From contig SUUK01000006.1 in NCBI GenBank assembly GCA_015062535.1, positions 1 through 64,000 on the forward strand: 64,000 nucleotides of DNA, read 5' to 3'. Each line of letters starts with the position of its first letter. Position 1 is the stretch's first letter. The stretch comes from Alphaproteobacteria bacterium (GTDB lineage Bacteria; Pseudomonadota; Alphaproteobacteria; RF32; CAG-239). Below the pieces are notes generated by a model. That model was not told the origin of the DNA and made no database searches. It saw nothing but the letters and a program-made list of their open reading frames with translations. Positions 55,341 to 64,000 of the stretch are shown here, one piece after another. Position numbers and translations under genes: made by a program.

Positions 55341-57475
55341 TATTTTCTATACCTTTTTACTAGCTCAATATTTCTTTTATAACCAATATCTGTTTCTAAA
55401 TTCTCCAAATCAACCGGAAGTCTAGTTCTCCAGTTAGGATGCTCCATATCAGTACCAGGAAGATTTTGCAAACATTGAACATGAAGCATATTTTCAATTT
55501 CAATTAAAAATACTTCACTCTTTGTTTTTGCCATATATTGGTGCACTGCTTCTTCAATACCTTCAGGATAGTTCTCCCCATAAATATAATCACCTTGACG
55601 TTTTCTATCCTCTGGCCATACATTTTCTTCATCAAGAGCTTTTAGTAAATGTATTCTTTCTTTTTCTCTCCACTTATACCCATTACGAGCTTCTTCCTCA
55701 GTAAAGAGATTAAGGCTTCTCATACAAGCAATTTCTTTTCCAAACCACCAAGCTTTTAGAGGTGGCATATCATGAGTACCAATTGAAGCAAAATATCTTC
55801 TATCATATTCACTAGGTTTCTTTAATGTTAAGCCATCTAAATGTCTTTCGCTCCACAAAACACCCAAAAGATAGATATTCTTTTGTTTAAGCATTTCATC
55901 AAAACCGCTCTCAACATTACCAATACACTCGCCCACAATCACACACTTATTAAGCCAGCTTTCCAATGCTAAAATATTCATCATATCTTTTACATTATAG
56001 CGAATATATGTTCCGTCTTTTCCCTCATCTGGAATAATATAAAGTCTTGCCATACCCATAACATGGTCAACTCTAAGCGCACCAGCATAACGCATATTGG
56101 CTCTCAAAATTCTAATAAATGGCTTATAGCATCTTTCTTTTAATTCAAATGGATTAAACGCTCCAAGTCCCCACTTTTGACCTGTTGGGAAATAATTATC
56201 TGGAGGAGCACCTGCGCCACTTCCTTGTACATACAAGTACTTATCACCCCAAACTTCAGCACTATCTTTAGAAACACCAACTGGCAAATCTCTATATAGC
56301 CCAACACTTAACTTGCTCTTTTTAATTTTTTCACCAACAATTTTTAATTGTCTATCAGCTTCAAATTGTAAAAACTTGAAAAATTCAATTTCATCTTTAT
56401 GTGCTTTTTCAAATTTTTCAACCCCACTACTTAAAGCACTTTCATATGCTTTCACCCATTCTTTTGAAACATTTTCATTTTGCAAAAATCTATCATGACG
56501 AATAGCTTGAAAAATAGCCAATCTATTTAATTCACCACTATCGTTTTTCTTAAATTCTTCAAACTCTTTCAAATATTTTGAATCTTTATCTTTTTTTGCC
56601 CTTTCAAAAATATTTTTTAGCGCTTTAAGTTTTGCCCCCATAACCAAAGTATAATCAATTTTTTCTTTTTTCTTTGCCTCATTTATAGCTTTTTCATCTT
56701 TATCACCGGCTTCATAATAAGGCACTTTTTCAACATCAATATAAATTGGGTTTAAGAACAAACGACTAATCGAACTATAAGGACTTGCCGTTTCTGGATA
56801 ATCAAGGTTTAACACATTAAGCGGATTAAGCCCAATAACATCTGCCCCACTTTTTTCTGCAATTTTAACCAAATTTTCTAAATCACTAAAGTCACCAACG
56901 CCCCAGTTTCTTTTGCTCTTTAATCCATAAAGTTGCACTGCAAAACCAAATATTTTTTCTTTACCCTTTTTATCCAATCTATAACACTCTAAAGGAGCCA
57001 CCGCCAAAACTGTTTTGTACTCTCCTAAAGATGTTTTAACCATCACATCATAGTAATTAGGTTCTAAATCTTCTGTTATAGTAACATTTACTAAAACATA
57101 CTGGCTCTTACCCTCAAGCCTTCTTTCTGTCTCACTATATTCTGCTTCAACAGTCTTATATTTTTTGCTACCTTCCAAAGCAACACATACTTCAAATCCA
57201 TCTTCAAGTTCGCTTTCTTTTAATACCAAATCAAAAGTTTTGTCATTTACATTTACCACATAAATGGCTTCCATAACTCTTTGCCAACGTTTTTTATCAA
57301 GCCTTTCCAAAGAATGCTTTACATCCTCCTCATTCTTTGCTTTATACCCCATATTTTCAATAAAAAATCTAAGTTCATCATCACCAACATTAACTGTTTT
57401 AAGCTCCCCAGAGCCATATGAAAAACAAGTAGAAATATTTAATTTTTCTGCTAATTCTTTTAATAATGAAGTCAT
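55340..57475 (-). CDS. malQ: 4-alpha-glucanotransferase (amylomaltase)
   Basis: Transfers maltodextrin segments between alpha-1,4-glucans (GH77). 711 residues, with the N-terminal beta domains seen in enterobacterial-type MalQ (about 1-160) and the catalytic barrel. Key residues: nucleophile D470 in LRVDHVMG, acid/base E516 in VGECIG, and D569 in GTHDMPPLKAWW. The 250s-type loop PYSSISRLFLNP near 232-243 is present. It starts 9 bp after glgX and ends overlapping the next gene by one base. Confidence 0.96.
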   Translation of the reverse strand: MTSLLKELAEKLNISTCFSYGSGELKTVNVGDDELRFFIENMGYKAKNEEDVKHSLERLDKKRWQRVMEAIYVVNVNDKTFDLVLKESELEDGFEVCVALEGSKKYKTVEAEYSETERRLEGKSQYVLVNVTITEDLEPNYYDVMVKTSLGEYKTVLAVAPLECYRLDKKGKEKIFGFAVQLYGLKSKRNWGVGDFSDLENLVKIAEKSGADVIGLNPLNVLNLDYPETASPYSSISRLFLNPIYIDVEKVPYYEAGDKDEKAINEAKKKEKIDYTLVMGAKLKALKNIFERAKKDKDSKYLKEFEEFKKNDSGELNRLAIFQAIRHDRFLQNENVSKEWVKAYESALSSGVEKFEKAHKDEIEFFKFLQFEADRQLKIVGEKIKKSKLSVGLYRDLPVGVSKDSAEVWGDKYLYVQGSGAGAPPDNYFPTGQKWGLGAFNPFELKERCYKPFIRILRANMRYAGALRVDHVMGMARLYIIPDEGKDGTYIRYNVKDMMNILALESWLNKCVIVGECIGNVESGFDEMLKQKNIYLLGVLWSERHLDGLTLKKPSEYDRRYFASIGTHDMPPLKAWWFGKEIACMRSLNLFTEEEARNGYKWREKERIHLLKALDEENVWPEDRKRQGDYIYGENYPEGIEEAVHQYMAKTKSEVFLIEIENMLHVQCLQNLPGTDMEHPNWRTRLPVDLENLETDIGYKRNIELVKRYRK

Positions 57476-57484
57476 TACTTTCTC

Positions 57485-59563
57485 CTAGATTTTAATTTCA
57501 AAACAAAGAACCGACCAAGCTGGCACCCAAATAGTACTTGATGGGCCATATTCACCCTCAAACAGACCAGAGCTATCCAACATCAAAGACCACTTATAAG
57601 ATTTTTTAAAACTTGGTAATTTCCATTTTATGTTATTAACGTTTGCATTTAGTATCACCATATAAAGCCTATCTTTTGCATTCACTACATAAGACAAACA
57701 TCTTCTATTATGTTGATACCAATCGCTTTGGCTAAACTCTACGCCAGCCTCCGTATACCATGCCAAATCTTTAATTCCATTTTTCTTATCAATAAATGCA
57801 CCATTAAAGAAATTGCGATACGAAAATACCCCCATCTTTTCACGTAACTTAATGAGCTTTTTAACAAATCTAATGCTATTAATTTCCTCGCTATTGATTG
57901 CTTCCCAAACCAAATAAGAAATCACATTATCTTGGCAATATGCATTGTTATTACCAAACTGGGTATTTAAAAACTCATCACCGGCTCTTATAATCGGTGT
58001 ACCAAAAGAAAGCATCAATGTTGCCATCATAGCTCTAAGTCTATATTTTCTATTATCTAAAATAGCCTTATCTTTTGTTATTCCCTCAAAGCCAGAATTA
58101 AAGCTCCAGTTTGCATCACTACCATCTCGGTTATCTTCGCCATTTGCCACATTGTGCTTATGATTATAAGAAACCAAATCATTTAAGGTCATACCATCAT
58201 GCACAGTCACATAGTTAACCGAGGTCCACATAGAACGTTTTGCCGTCCCAAAAATATCACTAGAGCCAGATACTCTACTTGCAAGCTCCCCAACTTGGCG
58301 CTCATCACCTCTCCAAAAACGTCTAACAACATCTCTATATCTATCATTCCATTCCATAGAGCCTGGATAAAATGCTCCAAGTTGATATCCGCCAATACCA
58401 ACATCCCAAGGCTCTGCCACCATTTTCACCAAGCCCAAAACATCATCTTGACGAACCGCCATCATAAAACCACTTGATTGACTAAACTCTTGTTTAACTC
58501 TCGCAAGAGATGTTGCTAAATCAAGCCTAAATCCATCAACGTGCATTTCCTCTACCATATAGCGCATAGAGTCCATAACTAGTCTTAACACATACGGATT
58601 TTGCAAATTAAATGATGCCCCACAACCTGTACTATCATAGTAATATCTTTTGTTATTACCATCTAATGTATAGTAAGACTCATTATCGATTCCTCGATAG
58701 CAAAGTGTAGGACCTAAATGGTTTCCTTCTAATGTGTGATTATACACCATATCCAAAATAACTTCTAAGCCATTTTTGTGGAATTGTTTTACCATGTTCT
58801 TAAAACCGGTATTATCACTATCACCATGAAGAGTATAGCTAGGCTCTAATGCAAAGAAGTTTATAGTTTCATATCCCCAAAAGTTAGATTTACCCGAAAT
58901 ATGGCGCTCTGGCATATATGCATTAACTGGCAAAAGTTCCACACTTGTCACCCCAAGCCATTTCAAATAGCCACAAACACTATTAGTTGCAAGCCCCATA
59001 AAAGTACCACGTTTTGCATCTTGAACTTTTGGATGAAGTTTTGTAAATCCTTTAACATGAAGCTCATAAAAAATTGTCTTAGATGCATCAACTTGAGGCG
59101 GAACATCTCCCTCCCAATCAAACAATGATTCGTCCGTTACAACACTCTTTGGAACATATGGAGCACTATCAAGAACAGAAAAAGATAAATCTTGAAGAGG
59201 ACTATCAATATCATAACCAAATATTGCCTTATGCCAAATAAGTCTACCAACAAGTCTTCTCGCATATGGGTCAATCAATAATTTATTTGGGTTAAATCTT
59301 TTACCTTTTTGAGGTTCATAAGGTCCATAAACTCTATATCCATAAACTTGCCCTGGCTTTACCCCTTCAAGATAAATATGCCAAATATTATTTTCACGAG
59401 CAGCCATTTCAAAACGATGAGTTTCTTTAACCCCCGCTTTATCAAACAAACAAAGCTCAACCTTTAGTGCTCCTTGTGAAAATAGCGCAAAATTAACACC
59501 CCACTCATCAGCTGTTGAACCAAGTGGATATGCTCTACCGTCCCAAACCTTAATACCAGACAT
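57485..59563 (-). CDS. glgX: Glycogen debranching enzyme
   Basis: Hydrolyses alpha-1,6 branches left after phosphorylase (GH13). 692 residues: CBM48 domain about 10-120 and catalytic barrel with nucleophile D348 in GFRLDLATSL, acid/base E384 in VAEPWD, and D456 in TVHDGMTL. The GlgX-type GKRFNPNKLLIDPYAR near 87-102 separates it from pullulanases. It lies 9 bp before malQ; both are in the same operon. glgP, glgA and glgC are not in the window. Confidence 0.96.
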   Translation of the reverse strand: MSGIKVWDGRAYPLGSTADEWGVNFALFSQGALKVELCLFDKAGVKETHRFEMAARENNIWHIYLEGVKPGQVYGYRVYGPYEPQKGKRFNPNKLLIDPYARRLVGRLIWHKAIFGYDIDSPLQDLSFSVLDSAPYVPKSVVTDESLFDWEGDVPPQVDASKTIFYELHVKGFTKLHPKVQDAKRGTFMGLATNSVCGYLKWLGVTSVELLPVNAYMPERHISGKSNFWGYETINFFALEPSYTLHGDSDNTGFKNMVKQFHKNGLEVILDMVYNHTLEGNHLGPTLCYRGIDNESYYTLDGNNKRYYYDSTGCGASFNLQNPYVLRLVMDSMRYMVEEMHVDGFRLDLATSLARVKQEFSQSSGFMMAVRQDDVLGLVKMVAEPWDVGIGGYQLGAFYPGSMEWNDRYRDVVRRFWRGDERQVGELASRVSGSSDIFGTAKRSMWTSVNYVTVHDGMTLNDLVSYNHKHNVANGEDNRDGSDANWSFNSGFEGITKDKAILDNRKYRLRAMMATLMLSFGTPIIRAGDEFLNTQFGNNNAYCQDNVISYLVWEAINSEEINSIRFVKKLIKLREKMGVFSYRNFFNGAFIDKKNGIKDLAWYTEAGVEFSQSDWYQHNRRCLSYVVNAKDRLYMVILNANVNNIKWKLPSFKKSYKWSLMLDSSGLFEGEYGPSSTIWVPAWSVLCFEIKI

Positions 59564-59811
59564 AAAAACTCCTTATTTTCATTTAACTTACATAATAATA
59601 TCAAATTTTATTTTTACTACTACAATTCCATCTTCCCCCACAGAATTATCTTAAATACAAAGTTTAAAAAAACTCTTTAAAAATCTAAAAATTTACAAAA
59701 AAAATGACCAAACTTCGGCCATTTCTCACCATACTCCAAAGCCATCATCCCTCATTTGAACTTCCTTTTTATTTTATCCCCCTTCAAAAGCACATAAAAT
59801 AGTAATTTTAC

Positions 59812-59972
59812 GATTATGACTACGCTTTAGCACATCCCCCCTAAAACCGAAAGCCGAAGGCTTTGCAACGGATGGGATAAAGTGCTGTGCTGGAAGCTTT
59901 TTTTCCGACTGCGGTATACACAAATTAGTACATAAAGGAGGAAAAAAGAAGCATGACAATTCTTATCCTACT
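59812..59972. repeat. Class 1 palindromic element (one unit)
   Basis: Right-arm start (59822-59841), small hairpin AAAGCC-gaa-GGCTTT (59850-59864), then left arm GGATGGGATAAAGTGCTG. The variable stem pairs a CTTTTTTTCC run with the GGAGGAAAAAAG run. The core GTATAC...GTACAT matches the other units. Outer pairing GGATAA with TTATCC is short. It lies between glgX and glgB with no coding frame of interest. A class 3 left arm (CATCATCCCTC) lies at about 59742. Confidence 0.75.
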
Positions 59973-60012
59973 TAACAAAAAAAGAGAGAAAATTTTGCAC
60001 TTTCTCTCTCTA

Positions 60013-60152
60013 AAACTCCCAATAAAGGAGGAAAATTTTAGTAGTTAACCGTAGATGTCCCCTAGACGAGCACGAGTGTAGTTAAACCTACACGACGCGA
60101 GCGTATGGGGCTTCCATCTACGAATTAAATGCTAAAATTTCCCCCTTTATTT
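60013..60152. repeat. Class 2 palindromic element abutting glgB
   Basis: Outer arms at 60021-60041 and 60132-60151 pair almost perfectly over about 20 bp. The left arm starts AATAAAGGAGG; the right ends CCCCCTTTATT. Inside, CGTAGATG (60050-60057) pairs with CATCTACG (60115-60122). GTAG/CTAC forms a third nested stem at about 60077-60092. Inner motifs ATGTCC and GGCTTCCAT match the element at 12181 and the unit at 21744. The right arm ends one base before the glgB stop codon, so it may act as the glgB 3' structure. Confidence 0.78.
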
Positions 60153-62444
60153 TTAGCGGATTTTTTTCAACACAATTGTTGAAAGCGGTGGAAGAGTAAT
60201 TTCAATAGAATTAGCTCTACCATTAGCACCTTCATATTTTGAATAAATCTCACCATCGTTCTTCACACCACTACCCCAATAGTTTTTGTCATCACTATTA
60301 AAGATTTCTTGATATACACCACCATCTGGCACACCAATCTTATAGTTATGACGAACCACAGGAGTAAAGTTAGAAATAACAATCATGTAGTTGTTATAGT
60401 CATGTCCACGACGAATATATGAAATAACGCTATCATTAGCATTACCATGGTCAATCCACTCAAAACCTTTAGAGTCGAAATCTTCTTCATAAAAACAAGA
60501 ATTGCCTTTATACATCAAGTTCAAATCTCTAACACAATTTTGCATACCTTTATACATTGGGTAATCGAGCAAATGCCATCTTAAGCTTTCTTCAGCATTC
60601 CATTCCCAATCTTGACCAAATTCACATCCCATGAACAAAAGTTTCTTACCAGGGTGTGTCCACATAAATCCATAATATGCTCTTAAATTTGCAAATTTTT
60701 GCCATTCGTCACCAGGCATTTTAGAAAGCATACTACCTTTACCATGAACAACCTCGTCATGAGAAATAGGCAAAATAAAGTTTTCATTAAATGCATACAA
60801 AAGACCGAATGTTAGCTTACCATGTTCATATTTACGATAAACAGGGTCTTTGCTAATATAAGATAGAGTATCATTCATCCATCCCATATTCCATTTGTAG
60901 CCAAATCCAAGACCACCCATAGATGTAGGACGAGAAACCATAGGCCATGCAGTCGATTCTTCAGCACAAGTAATAGTACCTTCAGCATTACCATAGCAAA
61001 TTTCATTCATTTTACGAATAAATGAAATAGCTTCTAAGTTTTCATTACCACCATAGATGTTTGGAATCCACTCACCATCTTTTCTAGAATAGTCGAGATA
61101 AAGCATAGAAGCCACAGCATCAACTCTCAAACCATCAATATGATATTCTTTGAGCCAATACAAAGCAGAAGAACACAAAACGTTGCTAACTTCTGTTCTA
61201 CCATAGTTATAAATTTTTGTACCCCAATCTTTGTGTTCACCTTTTCTAGGGTCTTGGTGTTCATAAAGAGCAGTACCGTCAAACTCAACCAAACCATGAC
61301 CATCTTTAGGGAAGTGAGCTGGCACCCAGTCCATAATCACACCAATATTAGCTTGGTGGAATTTATCAATCATATATCTAAAGTCATCAGGAGTACCAAA
61401 ACGAGAAGTAGGAGCAAAAAGTCCTGTAACTTGGTAACCCCAAGAACCATCAAATGGGTGTTCACAAACTGGCAAAAATTCCACATGAGTAAATCCCATA
61501 TTCATAACATAAGGAACTAATGTATCAGCAAGTTCTCTATAGCTTAAAAATTCAGAACCATTATTCCCTTTTCTTCTCCAAGAACCAAGGTGTACTTCAT
61601 AGATACTAGTTGGTCTATCAAAGCTGTTATGAGCAGCACGATACTTCATCCATTCATTATCATTCCAGTTATAATGATTTAAGTCATAAACGATAGATGC
61701 AGTATTTGGTCTTTTTTCAGCATAAAAAGCCATAGGGTCACTCTTAGTTAAGATATAACCTTCATGAGTTTTAACTTCAAACTTATAGTATTCACCTTCA
61801 ACAATGTTTGGAATAAAGATATCCCACACACCACAGTTATAGTGTTTACGCATAACGTTTACACGGCCGTCCCAGTTATTAAATGAACCAACAACAGAAA
61901 CTCTTTTTGCATTAGGAGCCCAAACAGAAAAACCAACACCTTTAACGCCATTAATTTCCATAATATGAGCGCCAAGTTTTTTATACAAATCTAAGTGATT
62001 ACCCTCCGAGAATAAATACTCATCAATATCACCTAAAATTGAAGGGAAAGAATAAATATCTTCTTCAATATATTCATTACCATCATGGTTAATAATTTTA
62101 AATCTATGTTTAAAACCATCGGTATTCAATACCCCCAAATTGATTTGGAAAAAACCACCGTCATGAAGTTTAGTCATCATACCCAAAGAGTTATTATCAT
62201 AATCTAACAACTCGATAGCTCTTGCATTTGGTTTGAATGCTCTAATATAAACTTCTTTGCTACCTTTATCTTTATGAATACCCAAAACGGCCATAACATT
62301 TTCATAGTTACCGTCTATAATACATTCCATTTCACTTTTAGAAAGCAAATTTTTCATCTCATCTCCTTGAGGACCTAAAACTGCCAAATTAAGGCTTGGT
62401 TGATTGTCCATTTTTACAGTTTGTTTTTTAACTGTGTTGGCCAT
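60153..62444 (-). CDS. glgB: 1,4-alpha-glucan branching enzyme
   Basis: Makes alpha-1,6 branches in glycogen. 763 residues: N-terminal CBM48-type modules (about 40-135 and 165-260), then the GH13 barrel. Nucleophile D442 in HIDGLRVDAVASM, acid/base E495 in CAEESTAW, and D562 in ISHDEVVHGKGSM. The two-module N-terminus is the longer GlgB type. It is 590 bp upstream of glgX on the same strand, separated by two palindromic elements, and probably forms its own transcript. Confidence 0.97.
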   Translation of the reverse strand: MANTVKKQTVKMDNQPSLNLAVLGPQGDEMKNLLSKSEMECIIDGNYENVMAVLGIHKDKGSKEVYIRAFKPNARAIELLDYDNNSLGMMTKLHDGGFFQINLGVLNTDGFKHRFKIINHDGNEYIEEDIYSFPSILGDIDEYLFSEGNHLDLYKKLGAHIMEINGVKGVGFSVWAPNAKRVSVVGSFNNWDGRVNVMRKHYNCGVWDIFIPNIVEGEYYKFEVKTHEGYILTKSDPMAFYAEKRPNTASIVYDLNHYNWNDNEWMKYRAAHNSFDRPTSIYEVHLGSWRRKGNNGSEFLSYRELADTLVPYVMNMGFTHVEFLPVCEHPFDGSWGYQVTGLFAPTSRFGTPDDFRYMIDKFHQANIGVIMDWVPAHFPKDGHGLVEFDGTALYEHQDPRKGEHKDWGTKIYNYGRTEVSNVLCSSALYWLKEYHIDGLRVDAVASMLYLDYSRKDGEWIPNIYGGNENLEAISFIRKMNEICYGNAEGTITCAEESTAWPMVSRPTSMGGLGFGYKWNMGWMNDTLSYISKDPVYRKYEHGKLTFGLLYAFNENFILPISHDEVVHGKGSMLSKMPGDEWQKFANLRAYYGFMWTHPGKKLLFMGCEFGQDWEWNAEESLRWHLLDYPMYKGMQNCVRDLNLMYKGNSCFYEEDFDSKGFEWIDHGNANDSVISYIRRGHDYNNYMIVISNFTPVVRHNYKIGVPDGGVYQEIFNSDDKNYWGSGVKNDGEIYSKYEGANGRANSIEITLPPLSTIVLKKIR

Positions 62445-62601
62445 AATATAACTCCCAAATATAATCTACATTTTTTTACCTTCAAAGTTATAAAAACAAA
62501 ATAAAAAAAAAGCAAGCAAAAAAGCGCCCACTTTTTTCATTTTTTTCTTTTAAAAACAACAACGTCACCTTTTAAATATCTTTTAAAAAAATCCTAAAAT
62601 A

Positions 62602-62910
62602 TTATTCTCTATCATACCCTCTAAACCACATCACAACTATAACAACATCTAGAATAATAAATAAAATCATCTCAAACTGATTAAACCTGCCATCAAGAGC
62701 CCCTAAGACCTGATACAAAAGCCCAATAAAAACAGCAAAAATAACAGCCACAATTTCCCATATCTTATAAAAAATACTTTTTTCTTCCTTTTCCATTATC
62801 GGAAGCTCTTTAACTTTTTTATCAATAAATTCTTCCATATCTTTTTTTAAGATATCCTCAAGCTCTTTTATCTCTTCTTTTATATGTTTATTTTTCTTTG
62901 GCAAAATCAT
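62602..62910 (-). CDS. Small membrane protein
   Basis: A 102-residue protein: a charged helical N-terminus (about 1-45, with a possible coiled coil) and two hydrophobic helices (about 50-68 and 78-96). The ATG at 62910 follows GGA within the end of the ankyrin-like gene; the open frame to 62922 would start with TTG. It overlaps or abuts the upstream gene, so the two are co-transcribed. No family recognised. The gap to glgB (62445-62601) contains nothing noticeable. Confidence 0.6.
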   Translation of the reverse strand: MILPKKNKHIKEEIKELEDILKKDMEEFIDKKVKELPIMEKEEKSIFYKIWEIVAVIFAVFIGLLYQVLGALDGRFNQFEMILFIILDVVIVVMWFRGYDRE

Positions 62911-62911
62911 T

Positions 62912-63463
62912 TTACATTCCAAACAATTTCTTTAATTTAGATATAAAACCTTTACTTGCTTTATCAATTTCTTCATCAACTAAAATTGCTCTTTTTATCA
63001 TCTCATCAGCGTCAACATTTTGAGCATTTTCTCCACCATCGTTTAAGCTAGAAATTCCATCTTTTTGTGCCAAAATTTTAGAAAGTCTGATAGATGCTTT
63101 CTTTTGCGCAGGACTTAAAAAATCTCCCTCAAGCAAAGCTCCATCATTTTGCATTCTTCCCTTAAACATAGTTCTTATTTCTTGTCTTTCATTTTCTTTT
63201 TCCATTGAAAGCCTTGCTATATCTTCAAGAAAATATCCTCTACCTTCTTCTGCAACACTTGCTCCGTTTAAGATTAAATACTTTCTAACTCTTTCATCAT
63301 CAGTATAAGAAAGTGCAACTCTGTCGTCTTTATCTTTTACATTAACATCAACACCAAGAGCAACCAAAACTTCAAGTCTTGCAATAACAACATCAACTTC
63401 AAAATTATTTTCATTTTTTACAACTTCAAAAAGTTGAGTTTCTAGAATTTCATTATCTGTCAT
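62912..63463 (-). CDS. Short protein with the ank-family N-terminal module
   Basis: A 183-residue protein that begins like the ankyrin genes: LETQLFEVVKNENNF, then RLEVLVALGVDVNVKDKDDRVALSYTDDERVRKYLILNGA. One ankyrin-like unit is present and the rest is a charged helical tail with FLSPAQKKASIRLSKILAQKDG. It shows that the N-terminal module stands alone as a domain. The ATG at 63463 aligns with the paralogues and has AGGAG upstream; the open frame to 63484 is not needed. It is followed directly by the small membrane protein, a candidate partner. Confidence 0.7.
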   Translation of the reverse strand: MTDNEILETQLFEVVKNENNFEVDVVIARLEVLVALGVDVNVKDKDDRVALSYTDDERVRKYLILNGASVAEEGRGYFLEDIARLSMEKENERQEIRTMFKGRMQNDGALLEGDFLSPAQKKASIRLSKILAQKDGISSLNDGGENAQNVDADEMIKRAILVDEEIDKASKGFISKLKKLFGM

Positions 63464-63890
63464 TTTTTTCACACTCCTGCACAAAATAAATACACTTTTT
63501 TATTTCATACAAAAAATAAATTTATCTTTTTAAACTTCATTATTACTACATACATTCTCACCATTTAAAAAAAAATTAAAAATTTATTCTTTTTTTTCAT
63601 TTTTTACTACTTTTTGCACAAGCTAAAAAAATTTTTTTTATCATATTTTTTTTATCATTTTTTTAAACACAAAACAGCGCCAAAAAATCCATTTAAAATA
63701 ACAACTTATCTTTTAAAAATATCACTTTATTTTCAAGCATTTAAAAGGCTTTAAAATTCATCAAAAAAACGCTTTCAAAACCCCGATTTTAAAGCTAAAA
63801 ATTTTTTTTAATTTCACCCCTTTTTTTAAGTTTTTTTTAACATATTTATGTATATAGAATACTTAAAATAAAAATTCGATGAAAATCGTA

Positions 63891-63918
63891 TTTACAAAAA
63901 AAAAATTATATTTATACT
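63891..63918 (+). promoter_or_regulatory. Predicted promoter of the rightmost gene
   Basis: TTTACA (63891-63896), 16-bp spacer, TATACT (63913-63918). An inverted repeat CGAT-gaaa-ATCG lies just upstream at 63877-63888 and might be a regulator site. The rest of 63464-63890 is very AT-rich, with long A and T runs, and nothing else is seen in it. Confidence 0.6.
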
Positions 63919-63956
63919 AAACAATGTTTTATAACAAAATTATTTGGAGAATTGAA

Positions 63957-64000
63957 ATGACATTCAATGAAAATTTAATCAGAGAAGCAGCTTACTACAA
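63957..64000 (+). CDS. Start of an unidentified protein (runs off the right edge)
   Basis: ATG at 63957 with TTGGAGA upstream opens MTFNENLIREAAYYK, cut by the window end. The IREAAYY start is like that of small DUF2934-type proteins, but fifteen codons are too few to decide. A promoter lies about 40 bp upstream. Confidence 0.5.
   Translation, partial: MTFNENLIREAAYY

Overview
The window looks like chromosome of an AT-rich, probably host-associated alphaproteobacterium. The best evidence is a circularly permuted (two-piece) tmRNA gene next to an alphaproteobacterial-type SspB and its usual ribbon-helix-helix neighbour. Also consistent are the str operon order rpsL-rpsG-fusA-tuf, an acpP-fabF-mltG block and a family of ankyrin-repeat proteins. 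Glycogen genes, a broken tyrA and heavy repeat content would suit a gut-associated lineage, but that placement is inference.

Layout. 1-3.4 kb: str operon (minus). 3.5-7.1 kb: DUF4139 protein, small membrane protein, M16-like protein lacking the zinc motif. 7.2-7.7 kb: palindromic element array. 7.8-12.2 kb: class II lysS, membrane and secreted proteins, grpE with a heat-shock-like promoter. 12.4-15.4 kb: parC, recO. 15.4-21 kb: accessory island with two paralogous HExxH proteins, a zinc-ribbon protein, tRNA-Arg(CCT) followed by three decayed copies, and an ankyrin gene. 21-25.7 kb: DUF2059 protein, L-lactate dehydrogenase, acpP-fabF-mltG. 25.8-29.9 kb: two ankyrin genes (one frameshifted) bounded by REP-like repeats, with an isolated rplQ between them. 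29.9-34 kb: U32 protein, DUF3108 protein, ddl, miaA. 34-39.5 kb: rod-shape operon mreB-mreC-mreD-mrdA-rodA. 39.5-47.2 kb: lipoprotein, ankyrin gene, ssb, a tyrA remnant, a GT-C-like membrane protein, and Yej-type ABC transporter parts. 47.2-55.3 kb: degenerate sulfatase-fold membrane protein, ssrA-sspB-RHH, acidic membrane protein, two GT-C-like proteins. 55.3-62.4 kb: malQ, glgX, glgB. 62.6-64 kb: small membrane protein, short ankyrin-like protein, and the start of a further gene.

Most striking pattern. Intergenic regions carry at least three classes of non-coding palindromic elements. The largest class (7.2, 21.7, 29.6, 49.8 and 59.8 kb) repeats a module: small hairpin, left arm, variable stem, conserved core, right arm. 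Stem sequences differ between copies, yet most pairings are kept by matched changes on both arms, sometimes with G-T pairs. A second class (12.2 and 60.0 kb) shares inner motifs with one copy of the first, so the parts look exchangeable. A third, REP-like class lies at both ends of three ankyrin genes. One class-1 copy supplies the stop codon of ldh, and another contains about 165 bp of extra sequence in its loop.

Functional links. ssrA and the SspB adaptor for tagged proteins are adjacent. glgX, malQ and two GT-C-like membrane proteins form a tightly spaced operon. Cell-wall elongation genes form one overlapping operon. Start sites were mostly chosen by ribosome-binding-site position and paralogue alignment, so several genes are shorter than their longest open frame.
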